Assembly (NCBI GenBank): GCA_023395465.1
Contig: JAEWZE010000012.1
Coordinates: 1 to 8,225 of the forward strand
Reading direction: 5' to 3'
DNA length: 8,225 nt
Source: Pseudomonadota bacterium
Lineage (GTDB): Bacteria > Pseudomonadota > Gammaproteobacteria > Xanthomonadales > Xanthomonadaceae
In this document: positions 6,682 through 8,225 of the stretch, one piece after another
Numbering within the stretch: the stretch's first letter is position 1
Layout: each line of letters begins with the position of its first letter
The notes under the pieces: generated by a model
The model's input: the letters and a program-made list of their open reading frames with translations, nothing else
Told to the model about the DNA's origin: nothing
Databases searched by the model: none
Translations under genes and position numbers: made by a program

Positions 6682-7016
6682 CCGCGCATGCCTTCACACC
6701 CGAGGCTTGCCCGCTAACGCCTTGATCCTGCTGGCTGAACAGGCTTTTCCCAGAGCAAAAACTCCAATCGAATCATCCACTTCTTGGCACCCGTTCAGGA
6801 AGGATTCGGTTTGCGGCTTTTACCGTGCGCGCACTTTCCCCGCCGCCCATCACTGGCGGGAACCGGCCCGAGCCGCCCCTTCCGCGGCCTTCGGCGCCCG
6901 GGCAAAAGCGCCATAGAGACGCTGCCCTCCCCAATACGCCATGTCCGACCACCGCCGCTGACGGCGTCGTCTCCTCCGAGGGACGCACGCACGGGGGCGA
7001 CCGGACGCAACGCAGC

Positions 7017-7022
7017 AAGGAG
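7017..7022 (+). promoter_or_regulatory. Ribosome binding site of the hydrolase gene
   Basis: AAGGAG lies five bases before the ATG at 7028 and fixes that start codon. Confidence 0.85.
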
Positions 7023-7027
7023 TTCCG

Positions 7028-7483
7028 ATGAAACTGGCCTGGATCCTGTGGTTGGCCTCGCTGATGTCGCCACAAGCCGCCGATTCGCTGTGCCTGAGCA
7101 CGACGCTCTACCTGGAGGCCCGCGACCAGTCCGTCCTCGGCCAGCAGGCCGTCGCCGAGGTCGCCCTGCGCCGCGAGGAAAGCGGCCTGTGGGGCGATTC
7201 GATGTGCGAGGTGGTGACCGCCCGCAAGCAGTTCGCCCCCACGATCGTCTCGCCCGGCACCCGCATGCACAACACCGAGGCCTGGGCCCAGGCGGTGGGC
7301 ATCGCCATCGAGTCCGAACGCAACTGGGCGCTGCCGGCCGGCGAACGCACCGAAGTCGTGCCGGGCGCCAGCCACTTCATGGCCCACGCCATCGCCGCGC
7401 CGAGCTGGCGCAATGCCTACCAGGTGGCGACGATCGGCGACCACACCTTCCTCAAGGTGCAGAAGCTCAAGCCCAAGGGCTGA
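7028..7483 (+). CDS. Exported SleB-type cell wall hydrolase (Hydrolase_2)
   Basis: A 151-residue protein that looks like a minimal SleB/CwlJ-type cell wall hydrolase, which cuts the glycan strands of peptidoglycan. Residues 1-18 form a short signal peptide (MKLAWILWLASLMSPQAA), with cleavage likely after AA or ADS, so the mature protein of about 130 residues should act in the periplasm or outside. The core motif CLSTTLYLEARDQSVLGQ at about 22-39 carries the presumed catalytic Glu30; AVAEVALRR, then CEVVTARKQFAP, ASHFMAHA and GDHTFLKV follow in the family order. Cys22 and Cys60 could form a disulfide. No peptidoglycan-binding domain is attached. In non-sporulating bacteria such proteins act in wall remodelling rather than germination, but the exact role is unknown. 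It seems to be a single gene behind a long non-coding region. Confidence 0.87.
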   Translation: MKLAWILWLASLMSPQAADSLCLSTTLYLEARDQSVLGQQAVAEVALRREESGLWGDSMCEVVTARKQFAPTIVSPGTRMHNTEAWAQAVGIAIESERNWALPAGERTEVVPGASHFMAHAIAAPSWRNAYQVATIGDHTFLKVQKLKPKG

Positions 7484-7690
7484 ATCACGCGGGCGCGCCG
7501 CGGCGCCGGCGAGGGTCGCGATCCGGCGCCCCGACGGTCGTGACACAGTGCCGCCATGCACGCGCAGCATGGTGCGATTGCGCGGCCTCGCGAACGCTTT
7601 CGGCTGCTATGCCCGGGATTCGTTGCCGCAGTGCCGCTCAGGAAAGGCGCGAACCGCCTCCGCACCGGCACCGCGCAAGCCGCTGCCCGC
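7484..7690. other. Convergent intergenic region with GC-rich hairpins
   Basis: This 207-base gap lies between the 3' ends of two convergent genes and shows no gene of its own. Two inverted repeats are visible: GGCGC/GCGCC (7492-7496 with 7503-7507) just after the hydrolase stop, and CCATGC/GCATGG (7554-7559 with 7567-7572). Neither is followed by a T-tract on either strand. Confidence 0.5.
7552..7574. terminator. Possible bidirectional hairpin between convergent genes
   Basis: CCATGC, a 7-base loop ACGCGCA, then GCATGG make a perfect 6-bp stem that extends by a G-T and a C-G pair to eight. Its place between two gene ends suits a shared transcript end, yet without T-runs the call is weak. Confidence 0.3.
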
Positions 7691-8197
7691 TCAGGCCGCC
7701 TCCGCAGCCTCAACGGCGGCGCGGATCCGCGCGATGCTCGACGCCGCGCCCTGCGTGCTGGTCTTCTTCGCCAGCGCCGCCTGCAGTTCCGGCAGCAGCC
7801 CGTCGAGCGCGGCATCGTCTTCGGCGCGCTCAAGCTTGAGCTGGAAGAAGTAGCCGCGCACGCCGAGCTGTTCGCGCACCAGGTCCGTCATCAGCGCATA
7901 CATGATGGCGTAGCGGTTACTGCCGCTGTCGCGCGGGGCGATCGGCTCGTTGGCCGGCTCGCCGATCGAAGGCTGCGCGGCCGCCATCTCGCCGGAGATC
8001 AGTTCCAGGGACAGCAGCTGCTGCAACGCGTCTTCCGGCGCGTTCAGGCGCTTGGCCAGCTCCTGCAGCTCGGCGACCGTGCGCCGCCCGTCCACCAGCA
8101 GCAGCACCGAACGCAGGCCACCCGGCAGCTTGCGGCTGCGGCTCTCGATCTCCGCCCGGCCCTGTTCGGTCTTGGCCGGCATTAGCTGATGCTGCAT
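7691..8197 (-). CDS. Uncharacterised 168-residue protein with putative winged-helix-like N-terminal half
   Basis: I do not recognise this gene by name. It encodes 168 residues, without signal peptide, membrane segment or cysteine, and should be cytoplasmic. Residues 19-68 (SRSRKLPGGLRSVLLLVDGRR and onward to LISGEM) read like a small helical or winged-helix module in which a VDGRRTVAEL turn leads into two helices ending LLSLELISG; similar segments occur in proteobacterial hypothetical and signalling proteins. A loose linker rich in Ala, Pro and Glu (about 70-92) leads to a helical C-terminal part (NRYAIMYALMTDLVREQLG, then FFQLKLERAEDDAALDGLLP) that ends in Ala-rich helices. The start at 8197 is backed by a GGGGAG ribosome binding site six bases ahead; Met6 lacks one. 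Codon use matches the neighbours, so it is a resident gene. It is convergent with the hydrolase. Confidence 0.8.
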   Translation of the reverse strand: MQHQLMPAKTEQGRAEIESRSRKLPGGLRSVLLLVDGRRTVAELQELAKRLNAPEDALQQLLSLELISGEMAAAQPSIGEPANEPIAPRDSGSNRYAIMYALMTDLVREQLGVRGYFFQLKLERAEDDAALDGLLPELQAALAKKTSTQGAASSIARIRAAVEAAEAA

Positions 8198-8225
8198 GTC
8201 GCTCTCCCCGTGTCCGCCGTCAACC

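Larger units (their letters stand above)
6640..7027. other. 388-bp non-coding region with a low-GC island
   Basis: No believable gene was found between fadH and the hydrolase. After the hairpin at 6654-6681 the base composition changes sharply: 6661-6720 is about 75% GC, 6721-6780 only 48%, 6781-6840 about 57%, and 6841-6900 about 82%. The dip holds short A- and T-runs (TTTT at about 6745, AAAAA at about 6757) and a TTGGCA at 6784-6789 that resembles a -35 box but has no partner -10. Further right a 6-bp stem CCCGCC/GGCGGG (6839-6844 with 6855-6860) and a 5-bp stem GGCGC/GCGCC near 6893-6912 are possible. The island could be the promoter of the hydrolase with a long leader, a small RNA, or the remains of a repeat; nothing decides between these. 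Confidence 0.5.

Noticed and set aside
6755..6785. TTCGATT on the minus strand as the T-loop of a tRNA
   Set aside because: The flanking bases do not form a T-stem and no acceptor or anticodon arm can be built around it.
6785..6814. TGGCAC followed by TTGC as a sigma-54 promoter
   Set aside because: The two elements are about 20 bases apart instead of the required five, so the spacing excludes it.
6707..6916. A 69-codon open frame in the non-coding region before the hydrolase
   Set aside because: It needs a TTG start without a ribosome binding site, has no recognisable content and crosses the abrupt GC change.
7556..8185. A 209-codon plus-strand frame opposite the right-hand gene
   Set aside because: It is the antisense of a gene with a good ribosome binding site and sensible protein composition; its own start has no ribosome binding site.

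Overview
The window is an ordinary-looking stretch of a GC-rich (roughly 70%) proteobacterial chromosome. The L21 and L27 sequences, the FadH type and the codon use (almost no A/T-ending codons) suggest a gammaproteobacterium of the Xanthomonadaceae kind (Lysobacter, Luteimonas, Stenotrophomonas and relatives). That placement is inference from familiarity, not from a search. No mobile element, CRISPR array, rRNA or tRNA gene was seen.

Layout, left to right. Positions 1-584 (minus strand) hold the ribosomal protein pair rplU (L21) and rpmA (L27); rpmA runs off the left edge just before its last residues. Positions 660-1628 (minus) hold a LysR-family regulator with a GTG start. Across a 125-bp divergent gap lies a two-gene plus-strand operon: an aldo/keto reductase (1754-2809) and a zinc-free medium-chain dehydrogenase/quinone-reductase-like enzyme (2806-3822), overlapping by ATGA. 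The same strand continues with a YczE/YitT-type membrane protein (3913-4530) and a full-length 2,4-dienoyl-CoA reductase FadH (4606-6639). A 388-bp non-coding stretch follows, with a sharp GC dip at about 6721-6830. Next come a small exported SleB-type cell wall hydrolase (7028-7483) and, convergent to it, an unrecognised 168-residue conserved-looking protein (7691-8197, minus).

How the genes may work together. The regulator and the divergent reductase/dehydrogenase pair look like a classic LysR-controlled redox or detoxification unit; the divergent gap carries a perfect TCAAT-N5-ATTGA inverted repeat right in front of the regulator start. FadH serves beta-oxidation of unsaturated fatty acids and appears to be separately expressed. 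The ribosomal genes, the hydrolase and the right-hand gene have no evident functional tie to that unit.

I found no convincing new system. The points most worth checking are the repeated ACAGA/GAACACAGA motifs in the rplU leader, the possible leaderless fadH start, the low-GC island at 6721-6830, the divergent LysR operator candidate and the uncharacterised right-hand protein.
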